Shown here: positions 27,075 through 37,221 of the stretch, one piece after another
Layout of the letters: each line of letters begins with the position of its first letter
Position numbering within the stretch: position 1 is the first letter of the stretch
NCBI GenBank assembly: GCA_963825575.1
Contig: CAWGUB010000009.1
Coordinates: 124,001-188,000 of the forward strand
DNA: 64,000 nucleotides
DNA from: JAFDBW01 sp963825575
GTDB lineage: Bacteria; Desulfobacterota; Desulfuromonadia; Desulfuromonadales; BM103
Reading direction: 5' to 3'
Position numbers and translations under genes: made by a program
The notes under the pieces: model-generated
The model's input: the letters and a program-made list of their open reading frames with translations, nothing else
Databases searched by the model: none
What the model was told of the DNA's origin: nothing

Positions 27075-27104
27075 TTGTCGAACTCCGGTTGTTTCTGTTA
27101 ATAT
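27075..27104 (+). promoter_or_regulatory. Possible sigma70 promoter before the histidine kinase
   Basis: TTGTCG at 27075-27080 and TAATAT at 27099-27104 are separated by 18 nt, 35 nt before the ATG. Confidence 0.35.
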
Positions 27105-27138
27105 GCACCCCTGATTCGGGAGAGGGCGACGCATTCTG

Positions 27139-28641
27139 ATGGCAGCTGACCAAACAATCATTCAAAACCTGACTCTCGAGAAGACCCTCGAGACGATCCC
27201 CAGCGGTGTGTTTGTCGTCAACGACGCTATGCAGATTCTCTACTGGAACCCGACGGCCGAGAGAATCACCGGGTACTCTGCCGATGAGGTGGTCGGCCAG
27301 CACTGCTCTTTTTTACAGGGCGTGCCCTGTGGCGAAAAATGCGGCCTGTTCAATTCCATAACCCCCAAGCCGATTATCGGCGCCAACTGTACTATTATCA
27401 CCAAGTCTGGCGAAACCGTTCACCTGCTGAAGAATATGGAATACCTGCGCGATGGAGAAGACAATATCATCGGCGGGATTGAGTCATTTATCGATATTAC
27501 GCGCCAACACGCTCTGGAAGAATCGCTGCGCGATCAGGCGATGGAACTGGAGAGCCGCGTCGATGAGCGAACCAGGGAGCTGAAAAAGAGCGAGGCCCGT
27601 TTCCGGACGGTGCTGGACAACATGGACGACATGGCCTATATCGCCACGGAAGATTACAGACTGACTTTCATGAACCGGGCTATGCAGGAAATTTTCGGTG
27701 ACCGGGCCGGCGAATGCTGTTACGAAATTTTGCACGGCGAGGAAGGGCCCTGTCCATGGTGTCCCATGGACAAGGTCTTCAGAGATCGCACATTACGCGA
27801 TGAACGTCACCTCGGTAACCGGGGCAGACTTTATGAGATCATCCACTCGCCCCTGCCGGAAGAGAACGGCCTGAAGCAAAAGCTGGCAGTCTGCCGGGAC
27901 ATCACGGAACGCAAGAAAACTGAAAAGGATTTACTGGATGCCAATCGCGAACTCGACGCCTTTGCTCATTCGGTTTCCCACGATTTGCGGGGGATCCTTG
28001 CGCCTGTCGTCACTTACATGGATTTTTTGCGTCTGACCTACGCCGAGGTTCTCGATGAGCAGATTCTGCAGATTCTCTCCGAGGTAGAGCAACAGAGCGA
28101 GCGGGCGATCGCCCTGCTCGACGACCTTCTCGACCTGGCCCAGGTCAGCCATATCAAGCCCGGCGGACATCTGACCGACGCGAAGATGATCGTCGACGAG
28201 GTTCTGCGTGAACTGGCCATCGAAAATCCGGACCACCCCGAGGTTCTGATTGGCGATCTTCAGCAGACCTGGCTGCCCGAGACCCTGGTCTACCAGCTCT
28301 TCTCGAATTTACTCGGCAACGCCTGCCGATACAGCCCTGGAGAAAGCGGCGCGATCGAAGTCGGCTGCTGGAATGAAACGCACCAGAACACCTACTATGT
28401 CCGCGATCACGGGCCCGGTGTCCCGTTCAAGGAAAGGGAACTGATTTTCGACATTTTTTATCGCGGCAAAACCTCCAGGGGTCATCGCGGCACAGGTGTC
28501 GGGCTGGCGATAGTCCGCAAGATTGCCACAAGATGTATGGGTGAAGCCTGGGTAGAACAGACCCCTGGCGGTGGTGCGACATTCTGCGTTTCGATACCCA
28601 AGGCCCCGGCCTTTGGCAAAAGTGGTCAGGAAAAATCCTGA
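27139..28641 (+). CDS. PAS-PAS sensor histidine kinase
   Basis: 500 residues, no membrane segments, so cytoplasmic. PAS 1 (about residues 12-125) contains a Cys-rich insert QGVPCGEKCGLF. PAS 2 (about 150-265) has CCYEILHGEEGPCPWCP, again Cys-rich, a type often seen in redox or metal sensing. Then HisKA with FAHSVSHDLRG (H near residue 280), and HATPase_c with N-box NLLGNACRYSP, G1 DHGPGVP and G2 GHRGTGVGLAI. No response regulator is adjacent, so the partner is unknown. Start at ATG 27139, with GGGAGAGGG upstream. Confidence 0.9.
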   Translation: MAADQTIIQNLTLEKTLETIPSGVFVVNDAMQILYWNPTAERITGYSADEVVGQHCSFLQGVPCGEKCGLFNSITPKPIIGANCTIITKSGETVHLLKNMEYLRDGEDNIIGGIESFIDITRQHALEESLRDQAMELESRVDERTRELKKSEARFRTVLDNMDDMAYIATEDYRLTFMNRAMQEIFGDRAGECCYEILHGEEGPCPWCPMDKVFRDRTLRDERHLGNRGRLYEIIHSPLPEENGLKQKLAVCRDITERKKTEKDLLDANRELDAFAHSVSHDLRGILAPVVTYMDFLRLTYAEVLDEQILQILSEVEQQSERAIALLDDLLDLAQVSHIKPGGHLTDAKMIVDEVLRELAIENPDHPEVLIGDLQQTWLPETLVYQLFSNLLGNACRYSPGESGAIEVGCWNETHQNTYYVRDHGPGVPFKERELIFDIFYRGKTSRGHRGTGVGLAIVRKIATRCMGEAWVEQTPGGGATFCVSIPKAPAFGKSGQEKS

Positions 28642-28665
28642 TTCAGCCAGTTCCGAACCGGGGGT

Positions 28666-29367
28666 GTGGCCACAGAACGGCCGGCAATGAGACTCCTTCC
28701 TGACACACTGCTCCCCTGCATACAGCAGAGGCTCCATGTCCATTTCGGGCCCCTCTGCTGGTGGCCGGCAGAGACCCCTTTTGAGGTGGCCGTTGGTGCG
28801 ATATTGACTCAGAACACGGCCTGGACCAATGTGGAATACGCCATCGACAACCTCAAACGTGCCGAGGTCCTGACCCCGGCAGATCTTGCAGAGCTACCTC
28901 TCGGTGAGCTGGAAAGCCTGGTCAGGCCTGCCGGGTTCTTCCGTCAGAAAGCCTGCCGCCTGCAGAACCTGGCCCGACACCTGGTAAAGGACTGGAAAGG
29001 GGATATTGTCGCCTTATGCAGCGGCCCCCTGCCTGAAGCCAGGGCCAGGCTCCTGGCCCTGGCAGGAATCGGTCCGGAGACGGCTGACTCGATCCTTCTC
29101 TACGCAGCAGCTCGGCCCAGCTTCGTGGTCGATGCTTACACCAGGCGGATTTTCCAACGTATCGGGCTCCTGCATGGCAAAGAGAGCTACGATGAGATCC
29201 GCCGGTTGTTCATGCAGCATCTGCCTGAAAAGGTCAGCCTTTACAACGATTGCCACGCCCAGATCGTCCAACTTGGCAAAACCTGCTGTCGCAAAAAGAT
29301 CACATTCTGTGCAGAATGCCCGCTTAATCAGACCTGCCTGCACGCCGATCGAAAGCAAGCCTCCTGA
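28666..29367 (+). CDS. Endonuclease III-superfamily DNA glycosylase lacking the catalytic lysine
   Basis: 233 residues. HhH-GPD fold with ILTQNTAWTNV (about residues 45-55), helix-hairpin-helix LAGIGPETADSIL (about 131-143), the catalytic aspartate in FVVDAYTRRIF (about 151-161), and a [4Fe-4S] loop with spacing Cx6Cx2Cx5C (about 206-222). The position of the bifunctional lysine in EndoIII is glutamate here (GPETAD for GxKTA), so it should be a monofunctional glycosylase, as in the MagIII 3-methyladenine subgroup. The start may be GTG 28666 or ATG 28687. Confidence 0.85.
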   Translation: MATERPAMRLLPDTLLPCIQQRLHVHFGPLCWWPAETPFEVAVGAILTQNTAWTNVEYAIDNLKRAEVLTPADLAELPLGELESLVRPAGFFRQKACRLQNLARHLVKDWKGDIVALCSGPLPEARARLLALAGIGPETADSILLYAAARPSFVVDAYTRRIFQRIGLLHGKESYDEIRRLFMQHLPEKVSLYNDCHAQIVQLGKTCCRKKITFCAECPLNQTCLHADRKQAS

Positions 29368-29497
29368 GCCGCCGATCTCCCGCTCAGGCCGATCATTCGA
29401 CCGTGCAAAAGGCCTGATTTACCTTGACTTATCCAGCCATTTTGATAAGTTGCGGTGTTCTAAATCTGCACCAACAGTGGGCCCTCGGAGCTGAATT

Positions 29498-32272
29498 ATG
29501 GATTACAAAGAAACTCTCAACTTACCGGTCACTGATTTCCCGATGCGCGGCAACCTGCCACAGCGCGAACCGGAAATCATGCAGCGCTGGACTGAGCTTG
29601 AACTGGACCGCAAAGTCAGCGAACCGACCCCCGGTAAACCGAACTTCACCTTGCACGATGGGCCGCCCTATGCCAACGGCAACATTCATATCGGCCACGC
29701 GCTGAACAAGATCCTCAAGGATATCGTCATCAAGAGCAAGCGTATGCAGGGCTTCTACGCCCCTTACGTGCCGGGCTGGGACTGCCACGGTCTGCCGATC
29801 GAACTGAAGGTCGACCAGAAACTTGGCAAGAGAAAGCGTGAGATGAGCAAGGCCGAGGTCCGCAAGGAGTGCCGGGCTTACGCCCAGGAATGGGTCGAAA
29901 TCCAGAGCGAGGAGTTCCAGCGTCTCGGCATCTTCGGCGACTGGCAACACCCGTACCTGACGATGACCACCGACTACGAAGCTGCCACGGCGCGCGAACT
30001 GGCCCGTTTTGCAGAGCGGGACGGCCTCTACAAGGGGCGCAAGCCGATTCACTGGTGCTCGTCCTGTGTCACCGCCCTGGCCGAGGCAGAGGTCGAGTAT
30101 GACGACCACACCTCACCGTCGATCTACGTCAAATTTCCTTACCGGGATGAACTGCCCGCCGGCTTTACCGAGCTGTCAGGCAAGCCTCTCTCCTTTGTCA
30201 TCTGGACCACGACACCCTGGACGATTCCAGCCAACCTTGCCGTCTGCCTGCACCCTGAACTACCTTATGTCGCTATTGACACTGGCAGCGAGCTGCTGGT
30301 CATGGCCGAGGGCCTCTACGAAAAAGTTCTTGCAGAACTGAAAATCAGCGACTACACAGTCGTCAAAACCTTCCAGGCGGAGGCTTTCGAGAAACGCGAA
30401 TGCCGCCATCCGCTCCATGATCGCGCCTCGCTGCTGGTCCTCGGCGACTACGTCACCCTGGAAGCCGGCACCGGCTGCGTCCACACCGCCCCGGGGCACG
30501 GCCATGATGACTACCTGACCGGACTGCGCTATGGCCTGGAGATCTACAACCCGGTTGACGACTACGGTCGCTATCGCGACGACCTCGAATTCTTCGGTGG
30601 TGAAAAGGTCCCGGAAGTCAACCCGCAGGTCTCTGCCAAGTTGGCCGAAGCCGGAGCCCTGCTGGGCGAGGACAAGGTTGCCCACAGTTACCCGCACTGC
30701 TGGCGCTGCAAGAAGCCAATCATCTTCCGCGCCACCGAGCAGTGGTTCATCTCGATGGAGGCGAACCAACTGCGAAAGAAGTCGCTCGAGCACATCAACG
30801 ACGTCAAGTGGATTCCGCACTGGGGCCGTGAGCGTATCTACAACATGATCGAAAACCGTCCCGACTGGTGCATCAGCCGCCAGCGCAGCTGGGGCGTGCC
30901 GATCACGGTCTTTTATTGCGATAAGTGTGACGAGGCCCTGGCTGACGGCAAGGTCATGCACCATGTCGCCAACCTCTTCGAAGCAGGCGGCAGTGACATC
31001 TGGTATGAAAAGGACGCTGCGGAGCTCCTCCCTGCAGGCACCACCTGCCCCGCTTGCGGACATGACGGGTTCCGCAAGGAGATGGACATCCTCGATGTCT
31101 GGTTCGACTCCGGCGTCTCCCACGCCGCCGTGGTGGAAAAGAACCCGATGCTGCAGTCACCGGCAGACCTTTACCTCGAAGGCAGCGACCAGCATCGCGG
31201 CTGGTTCCACTCGAGCCTGCTGGCTGCGGTCGGCACCCGGGACGCCGCCCCGTACAAGGCGGTCCTGACCCACGGCTTTGTCCTCGACGAAAAGGGCCGC
31301 CCGATGTCCAAGTCGGTCGGCAACGTGGTTGCCCCGGAAAAAGTCATCAAACAGTACGGCGCCGAGATCCTGCGTCTCTGGGTGGCCACCCAGGACTACC
31401 GCAACGACACCCGCGTCGGTGATGCGATCCTCAAGCAGGTCTCAGAGGCCTATCGCCGCATCCGCAATACGGCCCGCTACATCCTCGGCAATATCCACGA
31501 TTTCGATCCGGCCACGGACAGCGTCGCCGACCACGAACTGCTCGAAATTGATCGCTGGGCCCTGTCAAAACTCGAGGGTCTGGTGAGTCGGGTCCTGAAG
31601 GCGTACGAGGCTTACGACTTCCACGTGCTGTATCATGCCGTGCACAATTTCTGCGCCGTCGATATGAGTGCCTTCTACCTCGACGTACTCAAGGACCGAC
31701 TCTATACTTCTTCGAAGCAGGGGCTGGCACGCCGCAGCGCCCAGACCGCCATGTATCGCATCCTGGACGCCCTGACCAGAATGATGGCACCGGTCCTGTC
31801 CTTTACCGCCGAAGAGATCTGGGGTTTCATGCCCGGCGAGCGCGAGGCAAGTGCCCACCTGGCAGAATTCCCAAGCTTTGCAGCCAGCCTGGTTAATCCG
31901 GAGCTGGAAGCGAAATATGACCGCCTGCTTGCGGTACGCAGTGACGTCGCCAAGGTGCTGGAACTGGCCCGCGCCGAGAAGACCATCGGCCATTCCCTGG
32001 ACGCCCGGGTTGAGCTGTCTGCCAACGGCGATCTCGGTGCACTGCTGCAAAACGAGGCCGGGCAGCTGGCCAGCCTGTTGATCGTCTCGCAGGTGGATCT
32101 CTGCGACGGCCTGGAGAACTGCGCAACCGGCGAGAACCTGCCGGAGCTGCAGATTCGCGTCAGCAAGGCAACCGGGGTGAAATGTTCGCGCTGCTGGAAC
32201 TACGCCACATCTGTTGGTCAACACGCTGAGCATCCGGAGATCTGCCACCGGTGCCTTGAAGCCCTTGCCTGA
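29498..32272 (+). CDS. ileS: Isoleucyl-tRNA synthetase
   Basis: 924 residues, full length. HIGH motif PPYANGNIHIGHALNK (about residues 55-70), editing domain with WTTTPWTIPANLAV, KMSKS motif GRPMSKSVGN (about 600-609), anticodon-binding helical domain, and the C-terminal zinc site CSRCWNYA...CHRCLEAL (about 895-922). GGAG precedes the ATG. Lies directly upstream of lspA, a common pairing. Confidence 0.98.
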   Translation: MDYKETLNLPVTDFPMRGNLPQREPEIMQRWTELELDRKVSEPTPGKPNFTLHDGPPYANGNIHIGHALNKILKDIVIKSKRMQGFYAPYVPGWDCHGLPIELKVDQKLGKRKREMSKAEVRKECRAYAQEWVEIQSEEFQRLGIFGDWQHPYLTMTTDYEAATARELARFAERDGLYKGRKPIHWCSSCVTALAEAEVEYDDHTSPSIYVKFPYRDELPAGFTELSGKPLSFVIWTTTPWTIPANLAVCLHPELPYVAIDTGSELLVMAEGLYEKVLAELKISDYTVVKTFQAEAFEKRECRHPLHDRASLLVLGDYVTLEAGTGCVHTAPGHGHDDYLTGLRYGLEIYNPVDDYGRYRDDLEFFGGEKVPEVNPQVSAKLAEAGALLGEDKVAHSYPHCWRCKKPIIFRATEQWFISMEANQLRKKSLEHINDVKWIPHWGRERIYNMIENRPDWCISRQRSWGVPITVFYCDKCDEALADGKVMHHVANLFEAGGSDIWYEKDAAELLPAGTTCPACGHDGFRKEMDILDVWFDSGVSHAAVVEKNPMLQSPADLYLEGSDQHRGWFHSSLLAAVGTRDAAPYKAVLTHGFVLDEKGRPMSKSVGNVVAPEKVIKQYGAEILRLWVATQDYRNDTRVGDAILKQVSEAYRRIRNTARYILGNIHDFDPATDSVADHELLEIDRWALSKLEGLVSRVLKAYEAYDFHVLYHAVHNFCAVDMSAFYLDVLKDRLYTSSKQGLARRSAQTAMYRILDALTRMMAPVLSFTAEEIWGFMPGEREASAHLAEFPSFAASLVNPELEAKYDRLLAVRSDVAKVLELARAEKTIGHSLDARVELSANGDLGALLQNEAGQLASLLIVSQVDLCDGLENCATGENLPELQIRVSKATGVKCSRCWNYATSVGQHAEHPEICHRCLEALA

Positions 32273-32300
32273 AAGCAACCGGGACTCGTAACGGCTGGTT

Positions 32301-32816
32301 ATGTCAAGATATCGCATCCTAGCAATCATCAGCGCTGTCATCCTGACCTTCGACCAGGTGACAAAACTGTACGTGGACGCCAACTTCCGGCTCCACGAAT
32401 CGATTCCGGTGATTCGCGGTTTCTTCAACCTGACCTACGTCCGCAACAAGGGCGCTGCGTTCGGCATCCTTGCCGATAATGCCGTGCGTATTCCGTTTTT
32501 TATCACCGTGTCAATCGTTGCCATGCTCGGCATCCTCTGGTATGTCAGTCGCATCAGGAACGACCAGAGGCTGACGGTTTTCTCCCTGTCACTGGTCTTT
32601 GCCGGTGCCTTTGGCAACCTGATTGACCGTATCCGTCTCGGCGAGGTGATCGATTTTCTCGATGTCTTCTGGCAACGTCATCACTGGCCTGCATTCAACG
32701 TCGCCGACTCGGCCATTACCGTCGGTGTCACCCTGCTTTTTATTGACATGTGGCGCGAAGATCGCAAAAAATCGACAAAGGACTCCGCGAACAACCCCAA
32801 GGAGAGTGAGCAATGA
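32301..32816 (+). CDS. lspA: Lipoprotein signal peptidase (signal peptidase II)
   Basis: 171 residues with four membrane helices. Catalytic aspartates lie in NLIDRIRLGEVIDFLD (about residues 110-125) and FNVADSAITVGV (about 134-145). VRNKGAAFGIL (about 48-58) is the other signature. It cleaves signal peptides from diacylglyceryl prolipoproteins; several lipoproteins are encoded nearby. Its stop overlaps the next lipoprotein start. Confidence 0.97.
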   Translation: MSRYRILAIISAVILTFDQVTKLYVDANFRLHESIPVIRGFFNLTYVRNKGAAFGILADNAVRIPFFITVSIVAMLGILWYVSRIRNDQRLTVFSLSLVFAGAFGNLIDRIRLGEVIDFLDVFWQRHHWPAFNVADSAITVGVTLLFIDMWREDRKKSTKDSANNPKESEQ

Positions 32817-32941
32817 AGAAGGTCCTGATTATCCTGACCCTGGGCATGCTGGTGTGTACACTGTCCGCCTGCGAAACCATGAAAGGTCTCGGCAAAGACG
32901 TGGAAGATGCCGGAGAGTGGGTCCAGGAAAAAGCTGAATGA
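32813..32941 (+). CDS. Entericidin-like small lipoprotein
   Basis: 42 residues. MKKVLIILTLGMLVCTLSAC has a lipobox (LSAC) with the lipidated Cys at residue 20, followed by ETMKGLGKDVEDAGEWVQ, the typical entericidin EcnA/B body. Starts inside the lspA stop (ATGA) with AAGGAGAG upstream, so it is translated with the peptidase that would process it. Entericidins are small membrane lipoproteins linked to toxin/antidote behaviour in E. coli; role here unknown. Confidence 0.8.
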   Translation: MKKVLIILTLGMLVCTLSACETMKGLGKDVEDAGEWVQEKAE

Positions 32942-33087
32942 GTCATTGGATAAATGCTCCATTGAATAGCGCAAATCTAATGATTTCAATGTGGAATTTT
33001 ATCGGCGAAGATGGCATGCTGCATTAAACTGTCTAAAAAGAATCCCGTCCGTCCCCGCACCTTGAGACAAACCAACGGCCAGAGCTT

Positions 33088-34662
33088 ATGACCGAAGCGA
33101 CCGACAGATTGAAGGCGCCCGCTCAGGGCCACCCCCCCCAAGAAGAAGAGAAAGATCCTGCCATGCCGGGCCGTTTCAGCCGCCGGGCCGTAAGCATCAG
33201 GGTCAAATTGACGGTCCTGACACTGGTCATGATTGCGCTGATCACCACGGGGTCATCGATTGTGGCGATCCGCAGCATGGACCGGGAACTGCTCGATTCT
33301 CTGGTCAAACGGGGCACATCGATCGCTCTCAGCGCCTCAATCCCGGCAGGTTACAGCATCCTCACCGACGACCGACTGGCACTCGACAACCTTGCGGCCA
33401 AGATTGAAGCCTCACAAGAGGATATCGGCTATCTTGCCATACTCGACAAGGACAACCATGTGCTGGGCCACAACAAATTAGCGGCAACCGGTACCCTGTT
33501 CGAGGAGGCCCCCGGACCGCCCCTGGAACAGGGAGCGGGGTTCACCATGCACCGGATCGACCGTTACGACCTGTCCAGTTACGAATTCCGCACGCCCATC
33601 CAGTTCGGCGGCAGCCAGGTCGGCAACATCATTGTCGGCATAAGCACCTCCAGCCTGGTCAGGGCCAAAGCAACCGCACGCCGGCAGATTCTGCTCGTTT
33701 CAATCGGCGTACTGGCCTTCGGCGCCCTGTGCACGTTTTTGCTGTCGAGGCTCATTACGACTCCGATCAAGCGGATGAAGGCCGGCGTCTCCCAGATTAC
33801 CGCCGGCAATTATGACGTCCAGGTCAAAGTCTCCTCAAGAGACGAGTTGGGTGAACTGACCCGCAGCTTCAACGAAATGACGCGGATGATCATGTCGCAG
33901 AAGGAGCGTTTGCAGGATTATGCCGGCAACCTCGAGGAATCCTATCTCTCGACAATCCGGATTCTCGCCACGGCCCTCGATGCCCGCGACAATTACACCC
34001 TGGGTCATTCTTCAAGGGTGGCCAGGCTTTCCCTGCTGATCGGCCAACGCTTCGGGCTTTCCGACGCCGACCTCAAAGAACTCGAGATGGCCTGCTTCCT
34101 TCATGATATCGGTAAAATCTATATCCCCGATGTCATTATCAACAAGCCTGAGCCGCTCGACCGAAAGGAGTGCCTGATCATCAAGAAACATCCGGAACAG
34201 GGCGCCGAGATTCTGTACCTGTCCGAGTCGCTCCACAAGTACATTCCCATCGTCCTGCATCATCACGAATGGTATAATGGCAATGGCTACCCGCACGGAC
34301 TGAAAGGCAAAGACATCCACATCTACGCCCAGATCGTCGCAATTGCGGACGCCTACGACGCCATGACCACATCGCGGCCCTATCGTAGCGGCTGCACCAG
34401 GGAGGAGGCTGTCGCCGAAATCATCAACTTCCGCGGCAGCCAATTCAACCCTGAGCTGGCGGATATTTTTCTCGAAGCGCTTAACGATTTTGCAGACGAC
34501 CAGTCTTTATTCGCTGCCGGAGAGCCGCATGAAACGCATCATTTTTTATCTCATCACAGTCCTTCTGTCGGTGGCAACATTCTCAGCCTGCGGGATACTG
34601 CCGCACGAGTCAAAGATTCCTCCAAAGCCGGTAAAGGTTCAAAAAGCTGCCGAACAGCCTGA
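33088..34662 (+). CDS. Membrane HAMP/HD-GYP phosphodiesterase
   Basis: 524 residues. Helix 1 at about 37-62, periplasmic sensor (dCache/PAS-like, 63-195), helix 2 at about 196-220, HAMP, then an HD-GYP domain with SSRVARLS, HDIGKIYIPD (about 348-357) and HHHEWYNGNGYPHGL (about 391-405), the full HD and GYP motifs. It should degrade c-di-GMP (or cGAMP, as some HD-GYP proteins do). The last ~45 residues overlap the next lipoprotein gene in another frame for 134 nt. Acts at the inner membrane; signal unknown. Confidence 0.9.
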   Translation: MTEATDRLKAPAQGHPPQEEEKDPAMPGRFSRRAVSIRVKLTVLTLVMIALITTGSSIVAIRSMDRELLDSLVKRGTSIALSASIPAGYSILTDDRLALDNLAAKIEASQEDIGYLAILDKDNHVLGHNKLAATGTLFEEAPGPPLEQGAGFTMHRIDRYDLSSYEFRTPIQFGGSQVGNIIVGISTSSLVRAKATARRQILLVSIGVLAFGALCTFLLSRLITTPIKRMKAGVSQITAGNYDVQVKVSSRDELGELTRSFNEMTRMIMSQKERLQDYAGNLEESYLSTIRILATALDARDNYTLGHSSRVARLSLLIGQRFGLSDADLKELEMACFLHDIGKIYIPDVIINKPEPLDRKECLIIKKHPEQGAEILYLSESLHKYIPIVLHHHEWYNGNGYPHGLKGKDIHIYAQIVAIADAYDAMTTSRPYRSGCTREEAVAEIINFRGSQFNPELADIFLEALNDFADDQSLFAAGEPHETHHFLSHHSPSVGGNILSLRDTAARVKDSSKAGKGSKSCRTA

Positions 34663-35152
34663 TACGACCACCTTAAAGAACGCCCGGGCGCAGAAGCAGG
34701 CCCGCCATTTGTTGGACAAGCAGGAGTATGCGGACGCTGTCAATTTCATCCGCGACGAAGTCCGCAAGGGCGCCGAGGAACAGGCCCTGGCCGAAGAATA
34801 TTTGCAGGCAGCCAACACCTGCCTGGAGCACGCGGACAGCCTGCTGAAGACGGCAGACTACCCAGGCGCCGCCCAGCTGTTCAAAACCGTCCTGGACGGC
34901 TACCCGAAAGCCCCTGAACTGCAGCAGCAAGTCGCATTGACTCGCACGCAGATCGCAGACCAGCTCAACACCTGCGCCGAACATCTCATGGAGGCCGGAC
35001 TGATCGCCTATCGCGCCGGAGAATTCACCAAGAGCATCGACATCTGGCAGCAAATTCTCGTATTCAATCCGCAACATCAGGCAGCTCTTGACGCAATTGA
35101 GACGACTCAGGAGCAATTATCAAGGCTCAAAACCCTGAACGAAAAGGAGTAG
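34529..35152 (+). CDS. TPR-like lipoprotein
   Basis: 207 residues. MKRIIFYLITVLLSVATFSAC gives a clear lipobox (FSAC, Cys at 21). The mature part has helical repeats resembling TPRs (LLKTADYPGAAQLFKTVLDG, IAYRAGEFTKSIDIWQQIL). GGAGAG precedes the ATG at 34529, inside the HD-GYP gene. Stop TAG at 35150-35152, with the aminotransferase start 6 nt later. Probably periplasmic and anchored to a membrane; function unknown. Confidence 0.8.
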   Translation: MKRIIFYLITVLLSVATFSACGILPHESKIPPKPVKVQKAAEQPDTTTLKNARAQKQARHLLDKQEYADAVNFIRDEVRKGAEEQALAEEYLQAANTCLEHADSLLKTADYPGAAQLFKTVLDGYPKAPELQQQVALTRTQIADQLNTCAEHLMEAGLIAYRAGEFTKSIDIWQQILVFNPQHQAALDAIETTQEQLSRLKTLNEKE

Positions 35153-35158
35153 TCGGCC

Positions 35159-36319
<1,161 letters not shown>

Positions 36320-36341
36320 CTTCGGAATCCAGATTTGAAAA

Positions 36342-36374
36342 AGTAGCGCCTTGTCCTCTGGATAGGGCGCTACT
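36342..36374 (+). terminator. Hairpin after the aminotransferase, beside repeat copy 3
   Basis: AGTAGCGCC (36342-36350) and GGCGCTACT (36366-36374) form a perfect 9-bp stem with no T run. The repeat element begins 5 nt later, so the original terminator tail may have been displaced. Confidence 0.5.
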
Positions 36375-36378
36375 CAGG

Positions 36379-37165
36379 CTGCTGACAAAGTTCAGCCAGA
36401 CTTCGATGATAGAGAAGGGCAACAGATGGTTAATCTGTTGCCCTTTTGATGCTTTCATTGCCTCCTCCTGGAGTGCCGCCGAACAGACGAAATTAATACC
36501 TGGGTGTCGGCCGCCCCAATGGAGCCATACTTCTTTTACTTGCAACGAAAAGAGTTCTGCATTGAAAAGGGCAAAATGCAGCTATAGGCCACTGGGCAGT
36601 CAAGACAGTACCGGGCGGCCACCTGTAACAGGCCGGATCCGTCTCTAAGTCTAGAAATCACGGAAATCTTGCGGACGTCTATGCCCAGCGCAGGTAGCCC
36701 TCTGCTTCTTGTGAGGCCTCTAAACGAGTAAGGCGCGTCGAGGGCGCGACAACGGTGTTTTGCTTTTCTTGATTTTGCTTGTTTATTCCAACTTAGAAAA
36801 CCAGAACCGGCAGTTCGCGTCTGCCAGACGCTTCCTTTTGACACGGCGCAAAAGGAAGCCAAGATGCCTTTCTCTTGCGCAGGTTATAGACGTGCGCCAC
36901 GGGATATGACTTCCAGGGAAATAGAGAAGACGAGCCGTCCGTACAGGGGAACCTCGCTATTTTGCTTTCTATATGGGTGGCCGGTCTTGCGATGAAACAG
37001 TTACAGCCTGCAGGTACGGGACCAAAACCCGTATTTATACTTTGAAGTCTAAAGGACAAGAAAAGGGCAACAGATGTAACCATCTGTTGCCCTAAGATTC
37101 ACAGAAACTCCACCTGCCAAGTAAAAACAAAACCAGCATCAAGTGCAGGGTTTGCCAATAATCTG
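36379..37165. repeat. Mosaic non-coding repeat element, copy 3 (rearranged)
   Basis: Same family as 6118-6756 and 59334-59974, but longer and more diverged. Bounded by hairpins at 36417-36443 and 37065-37092, both with perfect GGGCAACAGAT/ATCTGTTGCCC-type stems. The left flank is CTGCTGACAAAG, and the right flank contains ACAGAAACTCCACCTGCC and a diverged GCATCAAGTGCAGGG. Inside, an A-type module (near 36675-36780) runs directly into a B-type module (near 36795-37000), and a piece resembling B in the opposite direction lies near 36595-36660. So the core looks like B'-A-B, with the internal boundary hairpin lost. Confidence 0.75.
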
Positions 37166-37221
37166 AGTAACCGCCTGCTTCAGGCCAAACCTTTTGCCTC
37201 AGCCTCAGTCACGTCATCAAA

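Noticed and set aside
29369..29497. T-box leader before ileS
   Set aside because: The gap is only ~130 nt and lacks the T-box sequence; ordinary leader.
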